DNA of 64,000 nucleotides from the NCBI RefSeq assembly GCF_900302455.1, contig NZ_ONZG01000015.1, positions 1 through 64,000 on the forward strand, written 5' to 3'. The stretch is from Falsiruegeria mediterranea M17 (lineage in GTDB: Bacteria; Pseudomonadota; Alphaproteobacteria; Rhodobacterales; Rhodobacteraceae). This document shows, piece by piece, positions 25,631 to 35,188 of the stretch. The notes beneath the pieces are model-generated. The model was not told where the DNA came from. It did not search any database and saw only the letters and a program-made list of their open reading frames with translations. Position 1 is the first letter of the stretch. Each line of letters opens with the position of its first letter. The position numbers were made by a program, and so were the translations under genes.

Positions 25631-26788
25631 ATGACAACAGCCACAACCACCCTGTCAGACGTGACCCAGCCGATTGAACGTGCCAACGGTCTGCCGAACG
25701 CCCACTATACCGACCCCGCCGTCTTTGCCGAAGAGAACCAGGCGCTTTTGGCCGATGGCTGGGCTGGCCTGGCCGTGTCCGCCGATGTACCCGAAGCAGG
25801 TGACGCGGTGCCGCTGACGTTCCTGGGAATGCCGCTGCTGCTCTTGCGCGGGCGCGACGGTGAAGTCCGCGTGTTTCAGAACATCTGCCGCCACCGTGGC
25901 ATGATCCTGGTCGAAGAGCCGCGCAAGATCGAAGGTGCCATTCGTTGCCCGTATCACAGCTGGTGCTATTCCACCCAAGGGCGCCTGGTGTCGACCCCCC
26001 ATGTGGGCGGGCCGGGACAGAACACCCACGACGACATCGACCGCGACACCCTGGGTCTGATCGAGGTGCGCAGCCACATCTGGATGGGTGTTGTCTGGAT
26101 CAACATCACGGGTCATGCGCCTGCGTTTGAAGACGTCCACGCGGAGCTGTTGCAACGCTGGTCCGAATTCGACAAGCCGATCTATCACGGCGGCGACGAC
26201 AGCAAGTTCCAACTGGCCGTGAACTGCAACTGGAAGCTTGCGGTCGAAAACTACTGCGAAAGCTATCACCTGCCTTGGGTGCATCCGGGGCTCAACAGCT
26301 ATTCGCGTCTGGAAGATCATTATCACATCGAGCATCCCCGCGCCTATTCCGGTCAGGGAACGTTGGTCTATCGCCAGCTTGCCGGAGACAACGGCGAGGT
26401 TTTCGCCGACTTCGAGGAGCTGAGCGACAAGTGGGACACAGCCGCCGAATACATCGCCGTCTATCCCAACGTCTTGCTGGGTGTGCATCGCGACCACAGC
26501 TTTGCCATCGTTCTGGTGCCCGAGGCACAGGACCGCACGGTCGAGAACGTCCATCTCTACTACACGACGGAAGAGACCAGCCGCGAGCTGCGGCGCAAGA
26601 ACACCGAACAGTGGAAAACCGTGTTCGAGGAGGACATCTTTGTCGTCGAGGGTATGCAAAAGGGCCGCGCCGCGCCGGGTTTTGATGGCGGTCGGTTCTC
26701 ACCGGCGATGGACGGGCCAACCCATGTGTTCCACGATTGGGTTGCAAGCAAGCTGCAAGCCTACAGAGGGTTGAAGGCCGCCGAATGA
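25631..26788 (+). CDS. Rieske non-heme iron oxygenase, quaternary-amine type
   Basis: A 385-residue oxygenase alpha subunit. The Rieske [2Fe-2S] ligands are in CRHRG (Cys86, His88) and CPYHSW (Cys106, His109). The mononuclear iron site includes His213 and His218 in ENYCESYHLPWVH. The residue that usually bridges the two centres (Asp in DxYH) is Glu210 here. Glu at that point is a feature of carnitine monooxygenase CntA and related enzymes acting on glycine betaine or stachydrine. A quaternary ammonium substrate is therefore suggested but unproven. GGAG lies 6 bases before the ATG at 25631. No reductase gene is adjacent; a 75-residue protein follows with a 4-bp overlap. Confidence 0.85.
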   Translation: MTTATTTLSDVTQPIERANGLPNAHYTDPAVFAEENQALLADGWAGLAVSADVPEAGDAVPLTFLGMPLLLLRGRDGEVRVFQNICRHRGMILVEEPRKIEGAIRCPYHSWCYSTQGRLVSTPHVGGPGQNTHDDIDRDTLGLIEVRSHIWMGVVWINITGHAPAFEDVHAELLQRWSEFDKPIYHGGDDSKFQLAVNCNWKLAVENYCESYHLPWVHPGLNSYSRLEDHYHIEHPRAYSGQGTLVYRQLAGDNGEVFADFEELSDKWDTAAEYIAVYPNVLLGVHRDHSFAIVLVPEAQDRTVENVHLYYTTEETSRELRRKNTEQWKTVFEEDIFVVEGMQKGRAAPGFDGGRFSPAMDGPTHVFHDWVASKLQAYRGLKAAE

Positions 26789-27012
26789 GCGACCTGAACG
26801 ACCGGCTGTTGGCGGCGCATGCCGCAGAGGACAAGTGCGCCTTGGTGGATTTGTACACTGAGGCCGCCGATCAGGCTGCCGACATTGACAGCGCCTGTTT
26901 CTATTTAACCCATGCCATGGTCTTTGCCCTGGAACTGGGCCTGCCGGTTGCAAATGACCTGCGCCGCCGCCTGGCGCAGCAGGGCCGAGAGACCGATTTG
27001 TCGGAAAATTAG
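26785..27012 (+). CDS. Small hypothetical protein coupled to the Rieske oxygenase
   Basis: 75 residues, starting at an ATG that overlaps the TGA of the Rieske gene (ATGA), so it is translationally coupled. The sequence (LLAAHAAEDKCALVDLYTEA, then ACFYLTHAMVFALELGLPVA) is predicted all-helical and resembles a short TPR-like hairpin. No family is recognised. The coupling suggests a role together with the oxygenase, such as an accessory or stability factor, but this is inference. Confidence 0.7.
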   Translation: MSDLNDRLLAAHAAEDKCALVDLYTEAADQAADIDSACFYLTHAMVFALELGLPVANDLRRRLAQQGRETDLSEN

Positions 27013-27022
27013 ACAACGGGGG

Positions 27023-27104
27023 CGCTCCCGCCCGTCGTCAATGCCCCTGACGGGGCACCTCCTCCCGTTGGGCCTGGCTCACGCGGGCTGCGCCCGCGTG
27101 AGCC
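27023..27104 (+). repeat. Dispersed structured repeat, copy 4
   Basis: CGCTCCCGCCCGTCGTCA, stem TGCCCC-TGAC-GGGGCA (27042-27057), CTCCTCCCGTTGGG, then a perfect 13-bp hairpin with GGCTCACGCGGGC (27076-27088) pairing at 27092-27104. Confidence 0.8.
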
Positions 27105-27128
27105 TCTCCCTTGGCGGCCGGTCCTGAA

Positions 27129-27902
27129 TCACGTCGCGGGCTCGGTGGTGATCTGTTCGTAAAGGTGCCAGCTGGCGTGTCCCAGCCATGGCAGGACCAC
27201 AAACAACCCCAAGAACCCTGGGATCAATGCCGCAAAAGTCACCAAGGCGATGAAAGCCGCCCACCCCAGCATGACCACAGGGTTGGTTTTGACATAGGCA
27301 AAGCTGGAGATCATCGCCGTCACGAAATCCAACTCGCGGTCCAGCAGCATCGGGATCGCCAAAACCGTGATCATATAGAGAAGCAGCGCAAAGAGCGCCC
27401 CCACCACGGTGCCAAAGGCCAGCATCGTGAGCCCGTTCAGTGTCAGAAACACTTCGAACGAGGAGGAGATATTGGTCATCGTCGACAGCCCTAGGAACAG
27501 TGCAAAGATCATGTGCCCCAGGAAGAACCAGAACAGGAACACCACCACGATGATCGCACAGATCGAGGGCAGTTGACGGCGGCTTTGTTGCACCACGACA
27601 CCCAGGATTGCGCTGAATTTCAGGGGTTGCCCCTGTTTTAGACGGTGTGACACCTCATAAAGCCCAACGGCCGCAAAGGGGCCGATCAGCGGAAAGCCGA
27701 TTGCTGCCAGCACCAGCCAAAAGGTTGTTCCGGTGCTCACAGTGATCCAGTACATCGCCCAACCGGCCGCGATGTAGATGCCCGAAAACAGCAGCCCGTA
27801 GAGAGGCGCCTTTCGGAAGTCGGACCACCCAAGCGACAGGGCTTGCCGTAACATCGACACCGAAGCGGGGTATAGCGCGGGAACGCCAAATGGTTTCGTC
27901 AT
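27129..27902 (-). CDS. DUF2189 integral membrane protein
   Basis: A 257-residue membrane protein of the DUF2189 family. It has about six hydrophobic segments ([60 protein letters not shown]). The signature [18 protein letters not shown] is typical. The C-terminal part has [20 protein letters not shown]. The start overlaps the amidase stop by one base (TAATG), so the two are co-transcribed. The function is unknown. Confidence 0.85.
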   Translation of the reverse strand: MTKPFGVPALYPASVSMLRQALSLGWSDFRKAPLYGLLFSGIYIAAGWAMYWITVSTGTTFWLVLAAIGFPLIGPFAAVGLYEVSHRLKQGQPLKFSAILGVVVQQSRRQLPSICAIIVVVFLFWFFLGHMIFALFLGLSTMTNISSSFEVFLTLNGLTMLAFGTVVGALFALLLYMITVLAIPMLLDRELDFVTAMISSFAYVKTNPVVMLGWAAFIALVTFAALIPGFLGLFVVLPWLGHASWHLYEQITTEPAT

Positions 27903-29323
27903 TATACCGTGCCCTCCATCGGTACCGGCTGCGCAGGCCGTTTCTGAGGCCACTGTGTTGCTGCATGATAAGCTGTACCCAGATTCAACAGATCCGCGTC
28001 ACTGCCACGTTTGCCAAAAAGCTGGAAGCCCATCGGCACCCCCTGGGAACCAAAGCCCGCAGGCACCGCCAGCGCGGGCAGCCCGATCAGGCTGACGGGC
28101 ACGGTCACCTGCATCCAGCGGTGATAGGTGTCCATTTCAACGCCGTTGATCTGTGTCGGATAAGGCTGGGTCACATCAAATGGCCAGGTCTGCGCCGAAG
28201 GCAGGACCAGTGCATCATACTCCTCAAGCAGCGCGGCCGCGCTGCGGAACCAATCCGACCGGATCGCGCTGGCCCGTTGGATCTGACGCCCCGACAGGGC
28301 AAGCCCGCGCTCGACCTCCCAGATCGCGCTGTCCTTGAGATCGGCCTGCGCTTCATACAGGGGGCCAAGAGAATTCGAAACTGCCCAGGACCGCAAATCC
28401 ACCCAGCTGTCCCACATCGCATCCGCATCAAAGGGGGCTGGTACGACGTCAACCTGGCAACCCAAATCGCCAAACACTCCAAGCGCTTGTTCACAGAGCG
28501 CCAGAATGCCCTCCTCCATCTCAAAGGCACCGCCCCAATCGCCCAGCCAACCGATGCGCAGCCCCTTGGCCTCACGGGCCACGACTGGCGACACAGGCAT
28601 GCCGGGCGCCCCATGCGGGTGACGCGGATCAGGGCCCGAGAGCACTTCAAGCAGCAGGCCGATATCTTCTGGGCTGCGCGCCATGGGACCCAGAGTGGAC
28701 AGCTGATGCAGAAACATTTCACCCACCGGCTCGGATGGCACCCGCCCCCAGCTGGGCCGCAACCCATAAACATTGTTCCAGGCCGCCGGATTGCGCAGCG
28801 ATCCCATCATGTCAGAGCCATCCGCCAAGGCCAGCATTCCTGTCGCCAACGCCACCGCTGCGCCGCCGGATGACCCGCCGCAGCTGCGGCTCGCATCATA
28901 GGGGTTGCGGGTCGCTCCGTAGACCGGGTTGAAGGTATGCGAGCCTAGGCCGAATTCCGGCGTGTTGGTCTTACCGATCAGAATGGAGCCCGCCGTACGC
29001 AGGCGACGGGCAAGTTCATCATCCTTGTCCGGCACAAAGTCCTTGAGAGACGGCGACCCGCTGGTCGATGCGATGCCTGCCACATTCACCAGATCCTTGA
29101 CCGCGATCGGCAGGCCATGCAGCGGACCGCGCGCCTCGGCCCGATCGGCGGCCTCCGCCTCGCGCATCAGGTCATCCGCATCGCGCAACGCTACGATCGC
29201 ATTGACCTGCCCGTTGACGGCAGCAATTCGGTCCAAAGTTGCCTGCATCACTTCAACGGCACGGAGCCGTCCCGACTGCAAATCCGCAATCAGCCCCGTC
29301 GCTGAAACCTGGCTCAAGTCCAT
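27902..29323 (-). CDS. Amidase signature family protein
   Basis: A 473-residue hydrolase of the Ser-cisSer-Lys amidase family. The catalytic Lys is in [14 protein letters not shown]. The Gly/Ser-rich signature [17 protein letters not shown] contains the catalytic serines, although the usual nucleophile segment reads [12 protein letters not shown]. The substrate could be an aliphatic amide, a carbamoyl compound or a polymer by-product; neighbours give no clue. It is upstream of DUF2189 with a one-base overlap. Confidence 0.88.
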   Translation of the reverse strand: MDLSQVSATGLIADLQSGRLRAVEVMQATLDRIAAVNGQVNAIVALRDADDLMREAEAADRAEARGPLHGLPIAVKDLVNVAGIASTSGSPSLKDFVPDKDDELARRLRTAGSILIGKTNTPEFGLGSHTFNPVYGATRNPYDASRSCGGSSGGAAVALATGMLALADGSDMMGSLRNPAAWNNVYGLRPSWGRVPSEPVGEMFLHQLSTLGPMARSPEDIGLLLEVLSGPDPRHPHGAPGMPVSPVVAREAKGLRIGWLGDWGGAFEMEEGILALCEQALGVFGDLGCQVDVVPAPFDADAMWDSWVDLRSWAVSNSLGPLYEAQADLKDSAIWEVERGLALSGRQIQRASAIRSDWFRSAAALLEEYDALVLPSAQTWPFDVTQPYPTQINGVEMDTYHRWMQVTVPVSLIGLPALAVPAGFGSQGVPMGFQLFGKRGSDADLLNLGTAYHAATQWPQKRPAQPVPMEGTV

Positions 29324-29502
29324 TCCGCTCCCCCTGCTCTCCCGGTGTCGGGTCAGCCTAGCCTTGCGGAATTTCCATTAAAACCCACTGTTTGAATGAA
29401 TCTTTTTCGGCGCGGCCAACCCGACCGCGTTCCTGCTTCTTCTTGTTGAAAAATACGGCGGGGGAATCGCCGCAGGCGATAGGGGCAGCGCCCCCGAACA
29501 GC
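29324..29502. other. Intergenic region with a GC-rich hairpin after prfB
   Basis: Read from the prfB side, it holds a GGGGGCGCTGCCCC-type palindrome followed by a TATTTTTCAACAAGAAG-like tail. From memory, similar tails are common at gene ends in Rhodobacterales. It may act as the prfB terminator. Confidence 0.4.
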
Positions 29503-30630
29503 CTAGTCTTCGCCCTGCGCCTCGGCCCGCGACTTGCCCGACACATCCATGGCCAACGTCGCGCCCATGAACCCGTCCAAGTCACCGTCCAACACCCCCT
29601 TGGTGTCCGAGGTTTCAAAGTTGGTGCGCAGGTCCTTGACCATCTGATAGGGCTGCAGAACGTAGGAGCGGATCTGGTTGCCCCAGCCCGCATCGCCCTT
29701 GGCCTCGTGCGCGGCGTTGATGTCCGCGTTCCGACGGTCCAACTCCATCTGATAGAGCCGCGATTTCAGGGCTTTCATTGCGATGTCGCGGTTCTGGTGC
29801 TGCGACTTTTCCGAGCTGGTCACGACGATCCCCGTGGGATTGTGCGTGATCCGCACCGCCGAGTCGGTGGTGTTGACGTGCTGACCACCGGCACCGGACG
29901 ACCGATATGTGTCGATGCGGATGTCGGCCGGGTTCACTTCGATCTCGATGTTGTCGTCGACGACCGGATACACCCAGACCGAGCTGAACGAGGTATGGCG
30001 CTTGGCGGCGCTGTCATAGGGCGAAATGCGCACCAGGCGGTGCACGCCGCTCTCGGACTTCAGCCAGCCATAGGCGTTGTGCCCCGAAATCTTGTAGGCG
30101 GCAGATTTGATCCCGGCCTCATCACCCGCACTCTCAGATTGCAGCTCGACCTTATAGCCTTTTTTCTCGGCCCAACGGACATACATCCGCGCCAGCATCG
30201 ACGCCCAATCACAGCTTTCGGTACCACCGGCACCTGCGTTGATCTCCAGGAAGGTATCGTTGCTGTCAGCTTCGCCGTCCAGAAGCGCCTCGAGCTCTTT
30301 CTCGGCCGCCTTTTCGCGCAAAGTGGCCAACGCCTCTTCGGCATCTTTGACGACTTCTTCGTCCTCTTCCATCTCGCCCAGTTCGATCAGTTCGACGTTG
30401 TCGGTGAGATCGGTCTTGATCGAGTTGAAGGTGTCCATCGCATCGACCAGCGTCTGCCGCTCGCGCATCAATTTCTGCGCTGCTTCTGGGTCGTCCCACA
30501 GGTTCGGGTCCTCGACGCGAGCGTTGAATTCTTCCAACCGGTAAGCGGCCGTTTCGTGATCCATCCGCTGCGCCAAAAGCTCCAGCGATTTTTCGATCTC
30601 GGTCACGATGTTCTGGGTTTCGGCGCGCAT
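29503..30630 (-). CDS. prfB: Peptide chain release factor 2
   Basis: A 375-residue release factor that recognises UGA and UAA stop codons. The peptidyl-tRNA hydrolysis motif GGQ lies at 248-250 in [20 protein letters not shown]. The codon-recognition tripeptide, SPF in E. coli, reads SPY (203-205) in [15 protein letters not shown]. There is no programmed frameshift: the frame is uninterrupted from MRAETQN. The start at 30630 gives the family length; the longer frame to 30819 is not needed. It lies in the mrcA-prfB region. Confidence 0.95.
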   Translation of the reverse strand: MRAETQNIVTEIEKSLELLAQRMDHETAAYRLEEFNARVEDPNLWDDPEAAQKLMRERQTLVDAMDTFNSIKTDLTDNVELIELGEMEEDEEVVKDAEEALATLREKAAEKELEALLDGEADSNDTFLEINAGAGGTESCDWASMLARMYVRWAEKKGYKVELQSESAGDEAGIKSAAYKISGHNAYGWLKSESGVHRLVRISPYDSAAKRHTSFSSVWVYPVVDDNIEIEVNPADIRIDTYRSSGAGGQHVNTTDSAVRITHNPTGIVVTSSEKSQHQNRDIAMKALKSRLYQMELDRRNADINAAHEAKGDAGWGNQIRSYVLQPYQMVKDLRTNFETSDTKGVLDGDLDGFMGATLAMDVSGKSRAEAQGED

Positions 30631-30707
30631 GGTCGGGTCTCGATTTGCTTGATCAGGCTTGCGTGATACCAAGACCTGAGACGCTCCACAAGGTGACTGA
30701 GACGGGA

Positions 30708-31544
30708 ATGCATCACGAGCTGAATCAGGCGCTGTCGCGGCTTGCGCTGCACGATCCAAACCCGCTGGCCGAGACGGCTGGCGCGACCCTGTGGCGGGTG
30801 CGGCAAACGGATGGCACACACGCAGTTCTCAAGCTGCACAAGCGCGCGGATCGCGGGAATGAGGCCGCAGGTTCCGCGCTGTTGCAGGCCTGGGCCGATC
30901 GTGGTGCCGTGCGCATTCTGGCCGAAGACGGGGCAGCCATTGTGATGGAGTGGCTCGAGGGACCGTCGCTGGCGGACGTGGCGATCACTGACGACCCCAG
31001 GCGTGCCGTTGTGATGTTGGCCGAGGTGGCGCAGCGCCTGCACGAAATGCCGGTCCTGCCAGCCTTGGACCTGCCAGAGTTGCCCACCGTCCTGGCGCCT
31101 GTCTTGGATGTACACTGTGCCCAAGGTTGCCCGGATCCGTTGCGCGAGAGCCTGAAAGAGGCCTCAGCCCTGGCGCGGCACCTGTTGAACACCGCCACGG
31201 ATTTGCGCCCGCTTCACGGCGACCTGCATCATTCGAACGTGATCGTTACCCACGCAGGTCCGCGCGTGCTGGACGCAAAGGGCTATCACGGTGACATCGG
31301 GTATGAGTTGGCCAATGCATTTCGCCATCCCGGCGCCCTGCCCCAACTGCTGCGCGATCCCGACTGGATCACCTGGTGTCGCGACATCTTTGCCAACGCA
31401 CTTGATGTTCCCGAGCAGCGTCTGGCCCAATGGGCCGCTGTCAAATGCGCGCTGTCCATCGTCTGGCGCACGGGCGGCCCGGTATCAGATGACCCCGAGG
31501 CTGACTTGCTGTCAGGTCTGTTGGCAAGCGCCCGAGAGGTTTAA
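30708..31544 (+). CDS. APH-family kinase (streptomycin 6-phosphotransferase-like)
   Basis: About 278 residues. The kinase-like fold shows a phosphate loop region ([19 protein letters not shown]), the catalytic loop [15 protein letters not shown] (HGDxHxxN), and a metal-binding [15 protein letters not shown]. This pattern is of the APH(6)/hydroxyurea type. Whether it inactivates an aminoglycoside or phosphorylates a metabolite is not known. The ATG at 30708 is the likely start, with a longer frame to 30645. Its 3' end overlaps the Rid gene by 4 bp (convergent). Confidence 0.75.
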   Translation: MHHELNQALSRLALHDPNPLAETAGATLWRVRQTDGTHAVLKLHKRADRGNEAAGSALLQAWADRGAVRILAEDGAAIVMEWLEGPSLADVAITDDPRRAVVMLAEVAQRLHEMPVLPALDLPELPTVLAPVLDVHCAQGCPDPLRESLKEASALARHLLNTATDLRPLHGDLHHSNVIVTHAGPRVLDAKGYHGDIGYELANAFRHPGALPQLLRDPDWITWCRDIFANALDVPEQRLAQWAAVKCALSIVWRTGGPVSDDPEADLLSGLLASAREV

Positions 31545-31933
31545 CCCTCGACGGACGCGATCACCCTGATCTCGACCAAAGCGCCCTTGCGTCGCAACCC
31601 GGCCACTTCGACCGCAGTCCAGGCAGGATAAGGCGGGTTTAACACGTCAAGGCGGACCCGGTCGAACTGGTCAAAATGATCCTCCATACCGACATGATAG
31701 GTTGTCATCTCGACAATCGAATCCAGCGTCAGGTCCGCCTCGCCCAAAACCTCGGCAATCTTGGCAAAGGCATTGCGAAACTGGACCTTTGGATCATCTG
31801 GCATCGACCCGTCGGCCGAACTTCCTGTCATGCCGGTCAGGAACACATGCCCGCCCGACAAGATGCCTGGCGAGATTGCCAGTTGTCCGGGGCGATCCAA
31901 CAAGGCGGATGGGATCAAGGGCGTCTTGGTCAT
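31541..31933 (-). CDS. Rid family (YjgF/YER057c/UK114) protein
   Basis: A 130-residue protein with the Rid fold signature LAISPGILSGGHVFLTGMTG, AFAKIAEVLGEADLTLDSIV and YPAWTAVEVAGLRRKGALVE. The arginine that RidA needs for imine hydrolysis (in PxR) is Trp here (PAW). Deaminase activity is therefore doubtful and it belongs to a non-RidA subgroup. Its role is unknown. It follows mrcA by 25 bp on the same strand. Confidence 0.85.
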   Translation of the reverse strand: MTKTPLIPSALLDRPGQLAISPGILSGGHVFLTGMTGSSADGSMPDDPKVQFRNAFAKIAEVLGEADLTLDSIVEMTTYHVGMEDHFDQFDRVRLDVLNPPYPAWTAVEVAGLRRKGALVEIRVIASVEG

Positions 31934-31958
31934 TGTCACCCTTTCAACCGCCGCCCGA

Positions 31959-34463
31959 TCAATAGAGCCCGCCGGAACTGACAGTGCCAAAGTTTGCCTT
32001 GGGACCCACAGTGGTGGTCTGACCGGTCGATGTGGTGACCTGTTGACCCGATTGCTGCACCTCGTCAAACAGCGGCAGGTCCGAGCCCATGGCAAAGCCA
32101 CCGTCATAGGCAAGGCCAAAGATTGGCTCTGCGCCGTCGCGGAAATATTCGGCCACAACATATTCGCCCGATGCATTGTCCGGCAGGCGCCCGCCCGTGA
32201 AGCGGTCGATCTTGATGAAATGCCCGCCGGGGGGCACATCAAACGGACCGCCGCCGTACTTCTTGACGGCCTCTTCCATGAAGCTCTGGAACACCGGGCC
32301 GCACATACCGCCACCCGAGGCCCCACGCCCAAGCGCGCGCGGGCGGTCGTAGCCGATGTAACAACCCGCAACGATGTTCGAGGTGAAGCCCACGAACCAG
32401 ACATCCTTGGCGTCGTTGGTGGTGCCGGTCTTGCCTGCGGTCGGCACCGGCAGGTTCACTGTGCGGCTGGCAGTGCCGCGATCCACAACGCCCTTCATCA
32501 TCGAAGTCAGCTGATAGGCGGTGATCGCATCCATCACCTGCTCGCGGTTGGTCACGATGGTGGGCGCCGCATTGGGGGCGATGTTGGCCGAGTTGCAGTT
32601 GACGCAATCGCGGTCGTCATGACGATAGATCGTCTCGCCATAGCGATCCTGGATGCGGTCCACCAACGTGGGTTCCACCCGCTCGCCGCCATTGGCAAAC
32701 ATCGCATAAGCCGCCACCATCTTGTAGAGCGTCGTCTCCTCGGACCCCAGCGAGTTGGCCAGGAACGGTCCCATGTGGTCATAAACACCAAAGCGCTCGG
32801 CATAGCCCGCCACCACCGGCATCGACACCTCTTGCGCCAGACGGATGGTCATCAGGTTCCGCGAGCGTTCGATCCCGGTGCGCAATGGCGTGGGGCCATA
32901 GAACTTGTTCGACGAGTTTTTGGGCCGCCACAGGCCTTGCGGCGTGTTCACCTCGATCGGGGCGTCGACCACGATTGTCGCGGGGCTGTATCCGCTGTCG
33001 AGCGCTGCGGCATAAACAAATGGCTTGAAGCTCGATCCCGGCTGGCGCTGCGCCTGAGTGGCGCGGTTGAACACCGAATCCTGATAGCTGAACCCACCTT
33101 GCATCGCCAGGACGCGACCCGAGTTCACGTCCATTGCGACAAAGCCGCCCTGAACCTCGGGCACCTGACGCAGGGACCAGCTGTCTCCCTCTTCGGCCTT
33201 GCGGACCAGAACCACGTCACCCACGGTGAAGTTGTCCTTGAAGTTGCCCTTCATCCATTTGATGTCCGAACGTGGCACCGTACCGGTGCCTTCGTTGTTT
33301 TCAACGCCTACGGTCAGAGATTGATCCGCAACAGTCAGCACCACGGCTGGATACCACCTGCCGCCCAAATCGACATCGCGCGACACCTCGGCGTTGCGCA
33401 AAGCCTCACGCCAGCTCGCCTCATCTCCAAGGGCTTCAGTTGGAATGGTCTGCTCGGTGCCGCGCCACAGACCGCGACCACGGTCATATTTCTGCAAAGC
33501 GGTGCGCAAAGCCTCGGCAGCTTCGACTTGCATTTGTTCGTCAATCGAGGCGCGGACCGTGAAACCGCCGGTAAAGAATTCACCCTCGCCGAAATCTTCG
33601 CTCAGCTGGCGGCGGATTTCATCGGTGAAATAGTCGCGCGGCGGCAGCGCCGTGCGGAAGCTTTCAAAGTCGCCGTTCTGGACCGAACGCAGCGGCTGCG
33701 CCACCTCGACCTCATAGGTTGCCTGATCGATATAGCCATTTTCGTACATCTCTTTCAGAACGAAATCGCGGCGCGCTTGCAGGCGGTCCTTGCGCCGCAC
33801 CGGGTGATAATCTGACGGCGCCTTGGGCAGCGATGCCAGGAATGCCGCCTCATGCGGGGCCAGTTCCTGCAATGTCTTGTTGAAATAGGTCTGCGCCGCA
33901 GCGGTCACACCGTAAGAGTTCTGCCCCAGAAAGATCTCGTTCATATAGAGTTCAAGGATCTGTTCCTTGTCGAGCGTATCCTCTAGCCGCGCGGCCAGGA
34001 TAATCTCCTTGATCTTGCGCTCAGCCTTACGATCGCCGGAGAGCAGGAAGTTCTTCATCACCTGCTGCGTGATGGTCGAGGCACCGCGCACGTTCTGCCC
34101 ACGCGAGCGCACGGCTTCAAAACCAGCCGCTGCAATCCCCCGGATGTCATAACCTTGATGGGTATAGAAGTTCTTGTCCTCAGCCGAGATGAACGCCTGT
34201 TTGACCAGGTCCGGGATTTCCTCGGACGGAGTGAACAGACGGCGTTCCTTGGCAAATTCGTCGATCAGATGCCCCTCGCCCGAATAGATCCGGCTGATGG
34301 TGGGCGGCTTGTACTGGGCCAGCGATTCATGGCTGGGCAAGTCCCGGCCATACATCCAGAACACCCCGCCAATGGTCAAGGCAACCATGAAGACGCCAAG
34401 CGTCACAAGACTGAAGATCGCCCCAAAGAACGAAAGAATGAACCGGATCACGTAGCTGCCCAC
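31959..34463 (-). CDS. mrcA: Penicillin-binding protein 1A (transglycosylase/transpeptidase)
   Basis: An 834-residue class A PBP that polymerises and cross-links peptidoglycan. One N-terminal membrane helix (LSFFGAIFSLVTLGVFMVAL) anchors it. The GT51 domain follows, with SAEDKNFYTHQGYDIRGI containing the catalytic Glu and VRGASTITQQVMKNFLL. The transpeptidase has the active-site serine in PGSSFKPFVY (SxxK), SRN, and KTG in GKTGTTNDAKD. An OB-like insert (YPAVVLTVADQSLTVG) lies between. It is next to prfB and amiC, a gene set recalled as conserved in Rhodobacteraceae. In this window two extra genes separate mrcA from amiC. Confidence 0.95.
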   Translation of the reverse strand: MGSYVIRFILSFFGAIFSLVTLGVFMVALTIGGVFWMYGRDLPSHESLAQYKPPTISRIYSGEGHLIDEFAKERRLFTPSEEIPDLVKQAFISAEDKNFYTHQGYDIRGIAAAGFEAVRSRGQNVRGASTITQQVMKNFLLSGDRKAERKIKEIILAARLEDTLDKEQILELYMNEIFLGQNSYGVTAAAQTYFNKTLQELAPHEAAFLASLPKAPSDYHPVRRKDRLQARRDFVLKEMYENGYIDQATYEVEVAQPLRSVQNGDFESFRTALPPRDYFTDEIRRQLSEDFGEGEFFTGGFTVRASIDEQMQVEAAEALRTALQKYDRGRGLWRGTEQTIPTEALGDEASWREALRNAEVSRDVDLGGRWYPAVVLTVADQSLTVGVENNEGTGTVPRSDIKWMKGNFKDNFTVGDVVLVRKAEEGDSWSLRQVPEVQGGFVAMDVNSGRVLAMQGGFSYQDSVFNRATQAQRQPGSSFKPFVYAAALDSGYSPATIVVDAPIEVNTPQGLWRPKNSSNKFYGPTPLRTGIERSRNLMTIRLAQEVSMPVVAGYAERFGVYDHMGPFLANSLGSEETTLYKMVAAYAMFANGGERVEPTLVDRIQDRYGETIYRHDDRDCVNCNSANIAPNAAPTIVTNREQVMDAITAYQLTSMMKGVVDRGTASRTVNLPVPTAGKTGTTNDAKDVWFVGFTSNIVAGCYIGYDRPRALGRGASGGGMCGPVFQSFMEEAVKKYGGGPFDVPPGGHFIKIDRFTGGRLPDNASGEYVVAEYFRDGAEPIFGLAYDGGFAMGSDLPLFDEVQQSGQQVTTSTGQTTTVGPKANFGTVSSGGLY

Positions 34464-34663
34464 CTTATATAAGTGGACTCTATATAGGGTGGCTTGGGCA
34501 CAGGGTCAAAGCTCTGCACTGGCCAGTTTTCGCCATTTTTGGGTCAATGTCGTGGGGGCATTTGGCAACAGGGCTGATTTGCTCGGTCTTGGTTCTTGCC
34601 AAAAGTACCATCCAGCGGACATCATCATACATAATCGGAATATGTGCCTAAAGCGAGCAGCGC

Positions 34664-35188
34664 TTGACCAAGCAGTTTCCAAAGGGGTGGTTTGACCTCC
34701 CCCCCGAAAAATACGCCGACTTTGGCGCGATGCTGTACCTGTCGTCTCTGACGCCGGTGCACAGGGACCGTATGCTGACCCAAGCCATCTATACTTTCGA
34801 AACGCCGTTGCGTCTGGGACAGTATCACATTTTTCGCCAAAACGGCTTTCCGCGTGGGTTCGTCACATTTGCCGGACTGTCCAATCAGGCCGAACGTCGC
34901 TTTGCGATCAAACGACAGGCTCTCGAGCCAACAGATTATGCATCCGGCACGTCTTTCTGGCTGATCGACCTGGTGGCTCCCTTTGGGCAAGTGCGCCAGA
35001 TGGTGGAACAGCTCAAACACTCGATCCCGCACCAGCGCGTCCGCGTCAACCGGCTGGACAGCGATCTGGGCACAAACCGCATCGTGGAATGGAGCCGGGA
35101 TGCAGAGGGCGAGGTGCATATGCGTCTTTATCGTCAATCTGCATTTCGCAAACAGCTGAAAGCTGAGGAGAACGACGATGGTCTCTAA
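34664..35188 (+). CDS. HlyC-like toxin-activating lysine acyltransferase
   Basis: A 174-residue protein of the RTX toxin acyltransferase family. HlyC moves a fatty acyl group from acyl carrier protein to lysines of pro-hemolysin. The catalytic His and Asp of HlyC (His23, Asp92) are matched by His33 and Asp102, the same spacing of 69. They lie in SLTPVHRDRM and FWLIDLVAPFG. ETPLRLGQYHIFRQNGFPRG and VTFAGLSNQAE match other conserved parts. Translation starts at a TTG with a poor ribosome binding site; the downstream ATG (residue 23) would cut close to the His. It overlaps the Hint gene by 11 bp, so the two are coupled. No RTX toxin or type I exporter is adjacent; the substrate is unknown. Confidence 0.8.
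   Translation: MTKQFPKGWFDLPPEKYADFGAMLYLSSLTPVHRDRMLTQAIYTFETPLRLGQYHIFRQNGFPRGFVTFAGLSNQAERRFAIKRQALEPTDYASGTSFWLIDLVAPFGQVRQMVEQLKHSIPHQRVRVNRLDSDLGTNRIVEWSRDAEGEVHMRLYRQSAFRKQLKAEENDDGL

Noticed and set aside
29503-30630. Programmed frameshift in prfB
   Set aside because: The reading frame is continuous from the normal start through GGQ to the stop.
31761-33815. A 684-codon open frame opposite mrcA
   Set aside because: Shadow of the PBP1A coding region; no motif support.
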